Shown here piece after piece: positions 48,425 through 60,329 of a stretch of 64,000 nucleotides of DNA (the first letter of the stretch is position 1; each line of letters begins with the position of its first letter). Position numbers and translations under genes: made by a program. The notes beneath the pieces are model-generated. The model had not been told where the DNA came from and did no database searches. It was given only the letters and a program-made list of their open reading frames with translations. The stretch is from Argentina anserina. Its lineage: Eukaryota; Streptophyta; Magnoliopsida; Rosales; Rosaceae. The stretch lies in assembly GCF_933775445.1 (NCBI RefSeq), contig NW_026089493.1, positions 1 through 64,000 on the forward strand. Reading direction: 5' to 3'.

Positions 48425-49987
48425 TGATAGGAGCACAAAGTGTGACGTTCTTAATGTTTATATGCCCTATTCTTATGCTTTGTTACTTCCTATTTAGTTG
48501 CTTTAGGTTCATATTTGTTATATGCATGTTTTAGGTAGAGCTATTTCGAATTGAGATGATTTGATGATGAAATTGTGCTAAGTGCTAGAATTCCTGATTG
48601 AGCTAGGGTTCCTTACTCGACTAGGACTCTACTTTCCTATTTTCATTCTTTCCTATTTCTTAATCGACGATTTCTTTTCAGGAAAGACAAATCATATTTG
48701 GAAAGAAAGGAGAGTTGCCGAGTTGCATTCCTAGTTGAATAAGGAAATCATATTCGAGTTGAAGAAGGAGAAGAGGAGGCCGGCCTAGCTACTCCTAGTA
48801 GGACCAAGATTGTTGCCGAGCTGCCTTTAGAGATCTCCCTATTGGACTTGGTTTCCTACATCAAGTTGGATATGGAGTACATAAATCAAATCCATAACAA
48901 AGAGGATTTCAGTTTCCCAATTGGATTCTATTTCCTTTTGGCACGCAAGAAGGCTTCCTAGACCTCTATATATAGAGGCCGGCCTCTCCATTCAGGAACA
49001 TCATCAGCCCTACATACAAACACAGCCATAGCTCTGCCGAATTCATTCTTCACCATTCCAAGAAATCCTAAAACCGATTCCATCATTCCCCACCTATCAA
49101 TAGCCTTCAAACACGCTTGTGAAGAAGGTTTCATCCATAGAAGTCTCGGCTACACTTGTGGATTGCTTGATTTATAAAGTGTAACCATGATTCACTCTTG
49201 TTTAATTTCGGTTTTGGTTTTATTCTTGTTCTTGGATGAAGCTTGCGATTTGTTTAGAGTAGTCTTGTATCAATTTTGTCTATGAAATAGCTACTTGATT
49301 CAATTTATATAGAGGATTCGAAAATTGTTTAGGTTTTATGGAATTTCTGTTTTGGTTTCTGCCGAATGTATGTATGATCAATTTTCGATTTCTAAGTGTT
49401 ATGACTATGCTTGTAGCATGATATTTAGGTTGTTGGATTAAAGACTTATGCTAAGAACATGTTTATTCTTGTTTATGTGATTTTCGAATTGCATGGTTGT
49501 TGGTTAGGTAAGTGACATACTTGATGAATTCAATGTGCATGGCTTTGGGATTACATGATTAAGATGAACATGTTAGAATTCGATTATGGCTGCTTGGTTT
49601 TGATCGAATGTATTAAGTGTCTATGTGTTTAGGTTACTGCTTAGAACCCTAAATGCATGATCCATCCATGGTTGCTCAATATATGTCTCGGCATGACTCA
49701 ATAAGAAGTTGTAGAACTTGTTTCGATTCCCTTTGTATGATTTGTTTTGGTGATTGTTTATGTGTTGGTTGGTTGATCACATGTATATATTAGCTTAGGT
49801 TTTATTTACTGTTTTTATGATTCAATCCAAAATCTATGTCAAACCTTAAAATCTTTAAGAATTCGTGTAAGTATTGTGATCCTAAGCCCTGGCTAGATCC
49901 CCGGTTTGTGAACGATACCCTCTTGCTTTATACTACTATGATGTGTTCAGGGTTAAATATTGATGTCGAGTAATCGAGCACTCATCA
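48425..49987 (+). mobile_element. Element C 3' LTR (1563 bp)
   Basis: It matches 42542-44104 at a constant offset of 5883 with about six substitutions seen. TATATATA is at 48967-48974. The TGGGA duplication and satellite sequence follow directly. Confidence 0.95.
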
Positions 49988-50668
49988 TGGGAGTGTTTTT
50001 CTTTCAAACTGAGTATCTTTACATCGTTTGCGTATCTTTACTATTCCAATTGTGTATCTTTTCATTTCTCGTTTGAGTATCTTTCTGTAAGGCTTTCTGA
50101 TGCGAGTTTCTATTGTATTTGAGAGTTTTGCAAGTGTGGGAGTGTGGTTCTTTCAAACTGAGTATCTTTACATCGTTTGCGTATCTTTACTATTCCAATT
50201 GTTTATCTTTACATCGTTTGCGTATCTTTACTATCCCAATTATGTATCTTTACATCGTTTGCGTATCTTTACTATTCCAATTGTGTATCTTTTCATTTCT
50301 CGTTTGAGTATCTTTCTGTAAGGCTTCTGATGCGAGTTTCTATTGTATTTGAGAATTTTGCAAGTGTGGGAGTGTGTTTCTTTCAAACTGAGTATGTTTA
50401 CATCGTTTGCGTATCTTTACTATTCCAATTGTGTATCATTACATCGTTTGCGTATCTTTACAATTCCAATTGGGTATCTTTTCATTTCTCGTTTGAGTAT
50501 CTTTCTGTAAGGCTTTCTGATGCGAGTTTCTTTTGAATTTGAGAGTTTTGCAAGTGTGGGAGTGTGTTTCTTTCAATCTGAGTATCTTTACATCGTTTGT
50601 GTATGTTTACTATTCCAATTGTGTATCTTTTCATTTCTCGTTTGAGTATCTTTCTGTAAGGCTTTCTG

Positions 50669-53600
50669 ATGCGAGTTTCTATTGAATTTCAGAGTTTTGC
50701 AAGTGTGGGAGTTTGTTTCTTTCAAACTGAGTATCTTTACATCATTTGCGTATCTTTACTATTCCAATTGTGTATCTTTACATCGTTTGCATATCTTTAC
50801 TATTCCAATTGTGTATCTTTACATCGTTTGCTTATCTTTACTATTCCAATTGTGTATCTTTTCATTTCTCGTTTGAGTATCTTTCTGTACGGCTTTCTGA
50901 TGCGAGTTTCTATTGAATTTGAGAGTTTTGCAAGTGTGGGAGTGTGTTTCTTTCAAACTGAGTATCTTTACATCGTTTGCGTATCTTTACTATTCCAATT
51001 GTGTATCTTTACATCGTTTGCGTATCTTTACTATTCGAATTGTGTATCTTTACATCGTTTGCTTATCTTTACTATTCCAATTGTGTATCTTTTCATTTCT
51101 CATTTGAGTATCTTTCTGTAAGGCTTCTGATGCGAGTTTCTATTGAATTTGAGAGTTTTGCAAGTGTGGGAGTGTGTTTCTTTCAAACTGAGTATCTTTA
51201 CATCGTTTGCGTATCTTTACTATTCCAATTGTGTATCTTTACATCGTTTGCGTATCTTTACTATTCGAATTGTGTATCTTTACATCGTTTGCTTATCTTT
51301 ACTATTCCAATTGTGTATCTTTTCATTTCTCGTTTGAGTATCTTTCTATAAGGCTTCTGATGCGAGTTTCTATTGTATTTGCGAGTTTTGCAAGCGTGGG
51401 AGTGTGTTTCTTTCAAACTGAGTATCTTTACATCGTTTGCATATCTTTACTATTCCAATTGTGTATCTTTTCATTTCTCGTTTGAGTATCTTTCTGTAAG
51501 GCTTCTGATGCGAGTTTCTATTGTATTTGCGAGTTTTGCAAGCATGGGAGTGTGTTTCTTTCAAACTGAGTATCTTTACATCGTTTGCATATCTTTACTA
51601 TTCCAATTGTGTATCTTTTCATTTCTCGTTTGAGTATCTTTCTGTACGGCTTTCTGATGCGAGTTTCTATTGAATTTGAGAGTTTTGCAAGTGTGGGAGT
51701 GTGTTTCTTTCAAACTGAGTATCTTTACATCGTTTGCGTATCTTTACTATTCCAATTGTGTATCTTTACATCGTTTGCGTATCTTTACTATTCGAATTGT
51801 GTATCTTTACATCGTTTGCTTATCTTTACTATTCCAATTGTGTATCTTTTCATTTCTCATTTGAGTATCTTTCTGTAAGGCTTCTGATGCGAGTTTCTAT
51901 TGAATTTGAGAGTTTTGCAAGTGTGGGAGTGTGTTTCTTTCAAACTGAGTATCTTTACATCGTTTGCGTATCTTTACTATTCCAATTGTGTATCTTTACA
52001 TCGTTTGCGTATCTTTACTATTCGAATTATGTATCTTTACATCGTTTGCTTATCTTTACTATTCCAATTGTGTATCTTTTCATTTCTCGTTTGAGTATCT
52101 TTCTGTAAGGCTTCTGATGCGAGTTTCTATTGTATTTGCGAGTTTTGCAAGCGTGGGAGTGTGTTTCTTTCAAACTGAGTATCTTTACATCGTTTGCATA
52201 TCTTTACTATTCCAATTGTGTATCTTTTCATTTCTCGTTTGAGTATCTTTCTGTAAGGCTTCTGATGCGAGTTTCTATTGTATTTGCGAGTTTTGCAAGC
52301 ATGGGAGTGTGTTTCTTTCAAACTGAGTATCTTTACATCGTTTGCATATCTTTACTATTCCAATTGTGTATCTTTTCATTTCTCGTTTGAGTATCTTTTT
52401 GTAAGGCTTTCTGATGCGAGTTTCTATAGAATTTGAGAGTTTTGCAAGGGTGGGAGTGTGTTTCTTTCAAACTGAGTATCTTTACATCGTTTGCGTATCT
52501 TTACTATTCCAATTGTGTATGTTTACATCGTTTGCGTATCTTTACTATTCCAATTGAGTATCTTTACATCGTTTGCGTATCTTTACTATTCCAATTGTGT
52601 ATCTTTTCATTTCTCGTTTGAGTATCTTTCTGTAAGGCTTCTGATGCGAGTTTCTATTGTATTTGCGAGTTTTGCAAGCGTGGGAGTGTGTTTCTTTCAA
52701 ACTGAGTATCTTTACATCGTTTGCATATCTTTACTATTCCAATTGTGTATCTTTTCATTTCTCGTTTGAGTATCTTTCTGTAAGGCTTCTGATGCGAGTT
52801 TCTATTGTATTTGCGAGTTTTGCAAGCATGGGAGTGTGTTTCTTTCAAACTGAGTATCTTTACATCGTTTGCATATCTTTACTATTCCAATTGTGTATCT
52901 TTTCATTTCTCGTTTGAGTATCTTTTTGTAAGGCTTTCTGATGCGAGTTTCTATAGAATTTGAGAGTTTTGCAAGGGTGGGAGTGTGTTTCTTTCAAACT
53001 GAGTATCTTTACATCGTTTGCGTATCTTTACTATTCCAATTGTGTATGTTTACATCGTTTGCGTATCTTTACTATTCCAATTGAGTATCTTTACATCGTT
53101 TGCGTATCTTTACTATTCCAATTGTGTATCTTTTCATTTCTCGTTTGAGTATCTTTCTGTAAGGCTTTCTGATGCGAGTTTCTATTGAATTTCAGAGTTT
53201 TGCAAGTGTGGGAGTTTGTTTCTTTCAAACTGAGTATCTTTACATCATTTGCGTATCTTTACTATTCCAATTGTGTATCTTTACATCGTTTGCATATCTT
53301 TACTATTCCAATTGTGTATCTTTACATCGTTTGCTTATCTTTACTATTCCAATTGTGTATCTTTTCATTTCTCGTTTGAGTATCTTTCTGTACGGCTTTC
53401 TGATGCGAGTTTCTATTGAATTTGAGAGTTTTGCAAGTGTGGGAGTGTGTTTCTTTCAAACTGAGTATCTTTACATCGTTTGCGTATCTTTACTATTCCA
53501 ATTGTGTATCTTTACATCGTTTGCGTATCTTTACTATTCGAATTGTGTATCTTTACATCGTTTGCTTATCTTTACTATTCCAATTGTGTATCTTTTCATT

Positions 53601-55490
53601 TCTCATTTGAGTATCTTTCTGTAAGGCTTCTGATGCGAGTTTCTATTGAATTTGAGAGTTTTGCAAGTGTGGGAGTGTGTTTCTTTCAAACTGAGTATCT
53701 TTACATCGTTTGCGTATCTTTACTATTCCAATTGTGTATCTTTACATCGTTTGCGTATCTTTACTATTCGAATTGTGTATCTTTACATCGTTTGCTTATC
53801 TTTACTATTCCAATTGTGTATCTTTTCATTTCTCGTTTGAGTATCTTTCTATAAGGCTTCTGATGCGAGTTTCTATTGTATTTGCGAGTTTTGCAAGCGT
53901 GGGAGTGTGTTTCTTTCAAACTGAGTATCTTTACATCGTTTGCATATCTTTACTATTCCAATTGTGTATCTTTTCATTTCTCGTTTGAGTATCTTTCTGT
54001 AAGGCTTCTGATGCGAGTTTCTATTGTATTTGCGAGTTTTGCAAGCATGGGAGTGTGTTTCTTTCAAACTGAGTATCTTTACATCGTTTGCATATCTTTA
54101 CTATTCCAATTGTGTATCTTTTCATTTCTCGTTTGAGTATCTTTCTGTACGGCTTTCTGATGCGAGTTTCTATTGAATTTGAGAGTTTTGCAAGTGTGGG
54201 AGTGTGTTTCTTTCAAACTGAGTATCTTTACATCGTTTGCGTATCTTTACTATTCCAATTGTGTATCTTTACATCGTTTGCGTATCTTTACTATTCGAAT
54301 TGTGTATCTTTACATCGTTTGCTTATCTTTACTATTCCAATTGTGTATCTTTTCATTTCTCATTTGAGTATCTTTCTGTAAGGCTTCTGATGCGAGTTTC
54401 TATTGAATTTGAGAGTTTTGCAAGTGTGGGAGTGTGTTTCTTTCAAACTGAGTATCTTTACATCGTTTGCGTATCTTTACTATTCCAATTGTGTATCTTT
54501 ACATCGTTTGCGTATCTTTACTATTCGAATTATGTATCTTTACATCGTTTGCTTATCTTTACTATTCCAATTGTGTATCTTTTCATTTCTCGTTTGAGTA
54601 TCTTTCTGTAAGGCTTCTGATGCGAGTTTCTATTGTATTTGCGAGTTTTGCAAGCGTGGGAGTGTGTTTCTTTCAAACTGAGTATCTTTACATCGTTTGC
54701 ATATCTTTACTATTCCAATTGTGTATCTTTTCATTTCTCGTTTGAGTATCTTTCTGTAAGGCTTCTGATGCGAGTTTCTATTGTATTTGCGAGTTTTGCA
54801 AGCATGGGAGTGTGTTTCTTTCAAACTGAGTATCTTTACATCGTTTGCATATCTTTACTATTCCAATTGTGTATCTTTTCATTTCTCGTTTGAGTATCTT
54901 TTTGTAAGGCTTTCTGATGCGAGTTTCTATAGAATTTGAGAGTTTTGCAAGGGTGGGAGTGTGTTTCTTTCAAACTGAGTATCTTTACATCGTTTGCGTA
55001 TCTTTACTATTCCAATTGTGTATGTTTACATCGTTTGCGTATCTTTACTATTCCAATTGAGTATCTTTACATCGTTTGCGTATCTTTACTATTCCAATTG
55101 TGTATCTTTTCATTTCTCGTTTGAGTATCTTTCTATAGGGCTTCTGATGCGAGTTTCTATTGTATTTGAGAATTTTGCAAGTGTGGGAGTGTGTTTCTTT
55201 CAAACTGAGTATGTTTACATCGTTTGCGTATCTTTACTATTCCAATTGTGTATCATTACATCGTTTGCGTATCTTTACAATTCCAATTGGGTATCTTTTC
55301 ATTTCTCGTTTGAGTATCTTTCTGTAAGGCTTTCTGATGCGAGTTTCTTTTGAATTTGAGAGTTTTGCAAGTGTGGGAGTGTGTTTCTTTCAATCTGAGT
55401 ATCTTTACATCGTTTGTGTATGTTTACTATTCCAATTGTGTATCTTTTCATTTCTCGTTTGAGTATCTTTCTGTAAGGCTTTCTGATGCG
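50669..55490 (+). repeat. Higher-order repeat, 2503-bp period, with inner 757- and 527-bp duplications
   Basis: Landmarks at 50669, 50913, 51143, 51670, 52130 and 52433 recur 2503 bp later. Inside each copy a 757-bp segment is duplicated (50913/51670 and 53416/54173). Copy 1 also has a 527-bp duplication (52130/52657, 52433/52960) that copy 2 lacks. From about 55126 the sequence returns to the phase seen at about 50310 (offset 4817), for example the CATTACATCG plus ATTGGGTATC variants. Confidence 0.8.
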
Positions 55491-56879
55491 AGTTTCTATT
55501 GAATTTCAGAGTTTTGCAAGTGTGGGAGTTTGTTTCTTTCAAACTGAGTATCTTTACATCGTTTGCGTATCTTTACTATTCCAATTGTGTATCTTTACAT
55601 CGTTTGCGTATCTTTACTATTCCAATTGTGTATCTTTACATCGTTTGCGTATCTTTACTATTCCAATTGTGTATCTTTTCATTTCTCGTTTGAGTATCTT
55701 TCTGTACGGCTTTCTGATGCGAGTTTCTATTGAATTTGAGAGTTTTGCAAGTGTGGGAGTGTGTTTCTTTCAAACTGAGTATCTTTACATCGTTTGCGTA
55801 TCTTTACTATTCCAATTGTGTATCTTTACATCGTTTGCGTATCTTTACTATTCGAATTGTGTATCTTTACATCGTTTGCTTATCTTTACTATTCCAATTG
55901 TGTATCTTTTCATTTCTCATTTGAGTATCTTTCTGTAAGGCTTCTGATGCGAGTTTCTATTGAATTTGAGAGTTTTGCAAGTGTGGGAGTGTGTTTCTTT
56001 CAAACTGAGTATCTTTACATCGTTTGCGTATCTTTACTATTCCAATTGTGTATCTTTACATCGTTTGCGTATCTTTACTATTCGAATTGTGTATCTTTAC
56101 ATCGTTTGCTTATCTTTACTATTCCAATTGTGTATCTTTTCATTTCTCGTTTGAGTATCTTTCTGTAAGGCTTCTGATGCGAGTTTCTATTGTATTTGCG
56201 AGTTTTGCAAGTGTGGGAGTGTGTTTCTTTCAAACTGAGTATCTTTACATCGTTTGCGTCTCTTTACTATTCCAATTGTGTATCATTACATCGCTTGCGT
56301 TTCTTTACAATTCCAATTGGGTATCTTTTCATTTCTCGTTTGAGTATCTTTCTGTAGGGCTTCTGATACGAGTTTCTATTGTATTTGAGAATTTTGCAAG
56401 TGTGGGAGTGTGTTTCTTTCAAACTGAGTATCTTTACATCGTTTGCGTATCTTTACATCGTTTGCGTATCTTTACTATTCCAGTTGTGTATCTTTTCATT
56501 TCTCGTTTGAGTATCTTTCTGTATGGCTTCTGATGCGAGTTTCTATTGTATTTGAGAGTTTTGCAAGTGTGGGAGTGTGTTTCTTTCAAACTGAGTATCT
56601 TTACATCGTTTGCGTATCTTTACTATTCCAATTGTGTATCTTTTCATTTCTCGTTTGAGTATCTTTCTGTAAGGCTTTCTGATGCGAGTTTCTTTTGAAT
56701 TTGAGAGTTTTGCAAGTGTGGGAGTGTGTTTCTTTCAATCTGAGTATCTTTACATCGTTTGTGTATGTTTACTATTCTAATTGTGTATGTTTACATCGTT
56801 TGCGTATCTTTACTATTCCAATTGTGTGTCTTTTCATTTCTCGTTTCAGTATCTTTTTGTAAGGCTTTCTGATGCGAGT

Positions 56880-59800
56880 TTCTACAGAATTTGAGAGTTT
56901 TGCAAGTGTGGGAGTGTGTTTCTTTCAAACTGAGTATCTTTAAATCGTTTGCGTATCTTTACTATTCCAATTGTGTATGTTTACATCGTTTGCGTATCTT
57001 TACTATTCCAATTGTGTGTCTTTACATCGTTTGCGTATCTTTACTATTCCAATTGTGTATCTTTTCATTTCTCGTTTGAGTATCTTTCTGTAGGGCTTCT
57101 GATGCGAGTTTCTATTGTATTTGAGAGTTTTGCAAGTGTGGGAGTGTGTTTCTTTCAAACTGAGTATCTTTACATCGTTTGCGTATGTTTACTATTCCAA
57201 TTGTGTATCTTTACATCGTTTGCGTATCTTTACAATTCCAATTGGGTATCTTTTCATTTCTCGTCTTAGTATCTTTCTGTAAGGCTTTCTGATGCGAGTT
57301 TCTTTTGAATTTGAGAGTTTTGCAAGTGTGGGAGTGTGTTTCTTTCAATCTGAGTATCTTTACATCGTTTGTGTATGTTTACTATTCTAATTGTGTATCT
57401 TTTCATTTCTCGTTTGAGTATCTTTTTGTAAGGCTTTCTGATGCGAGTTTCTATAGAATTTGAGAGTTTTGCAAGTGTGGGAGTGTGTTTCTTTCAACCT
57501 GAGTATCTTTACATCGTTTGCGTATCTTTACTATTCCAATTGTGTATGTTTACGTCGTTTGCGTATCTTTACTATTCCAATTGTGTATCTTTACAACGTT
57601 TGCGTATCTTTACTATTCCAATTGTGTATCTTTTCATTTCTCGTTTGAGTATCTTTCTGTAAGGCTTCTGATGCGAGTTTCTATTGTATTTGAGAGTTTT
57701 GCAAGTGTGGGAGTGTGTTTCTTTCAAACTGAGTATCTTTACATCGTTTGCGTATCTTTACTATTCCAATTGTGTATCTTTTCATTTCTCGTTTGAGTAT
57801 CTTTCTGTAAGGCTTTCTGATGCGAGTTTCTATTGAATTTAAGAGTTTTGCAAGTGTGGGAGTGTGTTTCTTTCAAACTGAGTATCTTTACATCGTTTCG
57901 TATGTTTACTATTCCAATTGTGTATCTTTACATCGTTTGCGTATCTTTACTATTCCAATTGTGTATCTTTTCATTTCTCGTTTGAGTATCTCTCTGTAAG
58001 GCTTTCTGATGCGAGTTTCTACAGAATTTGAGAGTTTTGCAAGTGTGGGAGTGTGTTTCTTTCAAACTGAGTATCTTTAAATCGTTTGCGTATCTTTACT
58101 ATTCCAATTGTGTATGTTTACATCGTTTGCGTATCTTTACTATTCCAATTGTGTGTCTTTACATCGTTTGCGTATCTTTACTATTCCAATTGTGTATCTT
58201 TTCATTTCTCGTTTGAGTATCTTTCTGTAGGGCTTCTGATGCGAGTTTCTATTGTATTTGAGAGTTTTGCAAGTGTGGGAGTGTGTTTCTTTCAAACTGA
58301 GTATCTTTACATCGTTTGCGTATGTTTACATCGTTTGCGTATGTTTACTATTCCAATTGTGTATCTTTACATCGTTTGCGTATCTTTACAATTCCAATTG
58401 GGTATCTTTTCATTTCTCGTCTGAGTATCTTTCTGTAAGGCTTTCTGATGCGAGTTTCTTTTGAATTTGAGAGTTTTGCAAGTGTGGGAGTGTGTTTCTT
58501 TCAATCTGAGTATCTTTACATCGTTTGTGTATGTTTACTATTCTAATTGTGTATCTTTTCATTTCTCGTTTGAGTATCTTTCTGTAAGGCTTTCTGATGC
58601 GAGTTTCTATTGAATTTCAGAGTTTTGCAAGTGTGGGAGTGTGTTTCGTTCAAACTGAGTATCTTTACATCGTTTGCGTATATTTACTATTCCAATTATG
58701 TATATTTACATCGTTTGCGTATCTTTACTATTCCAATTGTGTATCTTTTCATTTCTCGTTTGAGTATCTTTCTGTAAGGCTTCTGATGCGAGTTTCTATT
58801 GTATTTCAGAGTTTTGCAAGTGTGGGAGTGTGTTTCTTTCAAACTGAGTATCTTTACATCGTTTGCGTATCTTTACTATTCCAATTGTGTATCTTTTCAT
58901 TTCTCGTTTGAGTATCTTTCTGTAAGGCTTTCTGATGCGAGTTTCTATTGTATTTGAGAGTTTTGCAAGTGTGGGAGTGTGGTTCTTTCAAACTGAGTAT
59001 CTTTACATCGTTTGCGTATCTTTACTATTCCAATTGTGTATCTTTTCATTTCTCGTTTGAGTATCTTTCTGTAAGGCTTCTGATGCGAGTTTCTATTGTA
59101 TTTGAGAGTTTTGCAAGTGTGGGAGTGTGTTTCTTTCAATCTTATTATCTTTACATCGTTTGCGTATCTTTACTATTCCAATTGTGTATCTTTTCATTTC
59201 TCGTTTGAGTATCTTTTTGTAAGGCTTTCTGATGCGAGTTTCTATAGAATTTGAGAGTTTTGCAAGTGTGGGAGTGTGTTTCTTTCAACCTGAGTATCTT
59301 TACATCGTTTGCGTATCTTTACTATTCCAATTGTGTATGTTTACGTCGTTTGCGTATCTTTACTATTCCAATTGTGTATCTTTACAACGTTTGCGTATCT
59401 TTACTATTCCAATTGTGTATCTTTTCATTTCTCGTTTGAGTATCTTTCTGTAAGGCTTCTGATGCGAGTTTCTATTGTATTTGAGAGTTTTGCAAGTGTG
59501 GGAGTGTGTTTCTTTCAAACTGAGTATCTTTACATCGTTTGCGTATCTTTACTATTCCAATTGTGTATCTTTTCATTTCTCGTTTGAGTATCTTTCTGTA
59601 AGGCTTTCTGATGCGAGTTTCTATTGAATTTAAGAGTTTTGCAAGTGTGGGAGTGTGTTTCTTTCAAACTGAGTATCTTTACATCGTTTCGTATGTTTAC
59701 TATTCCAATTGTGTATCTTTACATCGTTTGCGTATCTTTACTATTCCAATTGTGTATCTTTTCATTTCTCGTTTGAGTATCTTTCTGTAAGGCTTTCTGA

Positions 59801-59900
59801 TGCGAGTTTCTACAGAATTTGAGAGTTTTGCAAGTGTGGGAGTGTGTTTCTTTCAAACTCAGTATCTTTACATCGTTTGCGTATGTTTACTATTCCAATT
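56880..59900 (+). repeat. Higher-order repeats, 1137-bp and 1791-bp periods
   Basis: The TTTAAATCG plus CTACAGAATTTGAG monomer set at 56891 recurs at 58028 (1137 bp). The set with CTTTCAACCTGAG and TTTACGTCGTTTGC at 57441 recurs at 59232 (1791 bp). Confidence 0.75.
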
Positions 59901-60329
59901 GTGTATCTTTACATCGTTTGCGTATCTTTACTATTTCAATTGTGTATCTTTTCATTTCTCGTTTGAGTATCTTTCTGTAAGGCTTCTGATGCGAGTTTCT
60001 ATTGTATTTGAGAGTTTTGCAAGTGTGGGAGTGTGGTTCTTTCAAACTGAGTATCTTTACATCGTTTGCGTATCTTTACTATTCCAATTGTTTATCTTTA
60101 CATCGTTTCCGTATCTTTACTATTCCAATTGTGTATCTTTTCATTTCTCGTTTGAGTATCTCTCTGTAAGGCTCCTGATGCGAGTTTCTATTGTATTTGA
60201 GAGTTTTGCAAGTGTGGGAGTGTTTTTCTTTCAATCTGAGTATCTTTACATCGTTTGCGTATGTTTACTATTCCAATTGTGTATCTTTTCATTTCTCGTT
60301 TGAGTATCTTTCTGTAAGGCTTTCTGATG

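Larger units (their letters stand above)
42542..49987 (+). mobile_element. Element C: chimeric gag-only Athila-related LTR retrotransposon
   Basis: 7446 bp, with 1563-bp LTRs at each end (TGATAGGAG to CTCATCA), flanked by TGGGA duplications (42537-42541, 49988-49992) in satellite DNA. Backbone homology to element A covers the LTRs, primer site, leader, a small gag remnant, the 3' noncoding region and the polypurine tract. Protease, RT, RNase H and integrase are absent. Between about 45025 and 46607 lies sequence not present in A, with a TATA box and a separate gag-like frame. This fits the TR-GAG type of non-autonomous element. Six LTR differences were noticed (for example 42857/48740 and 42940/48823). 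Confidence 0.92.
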
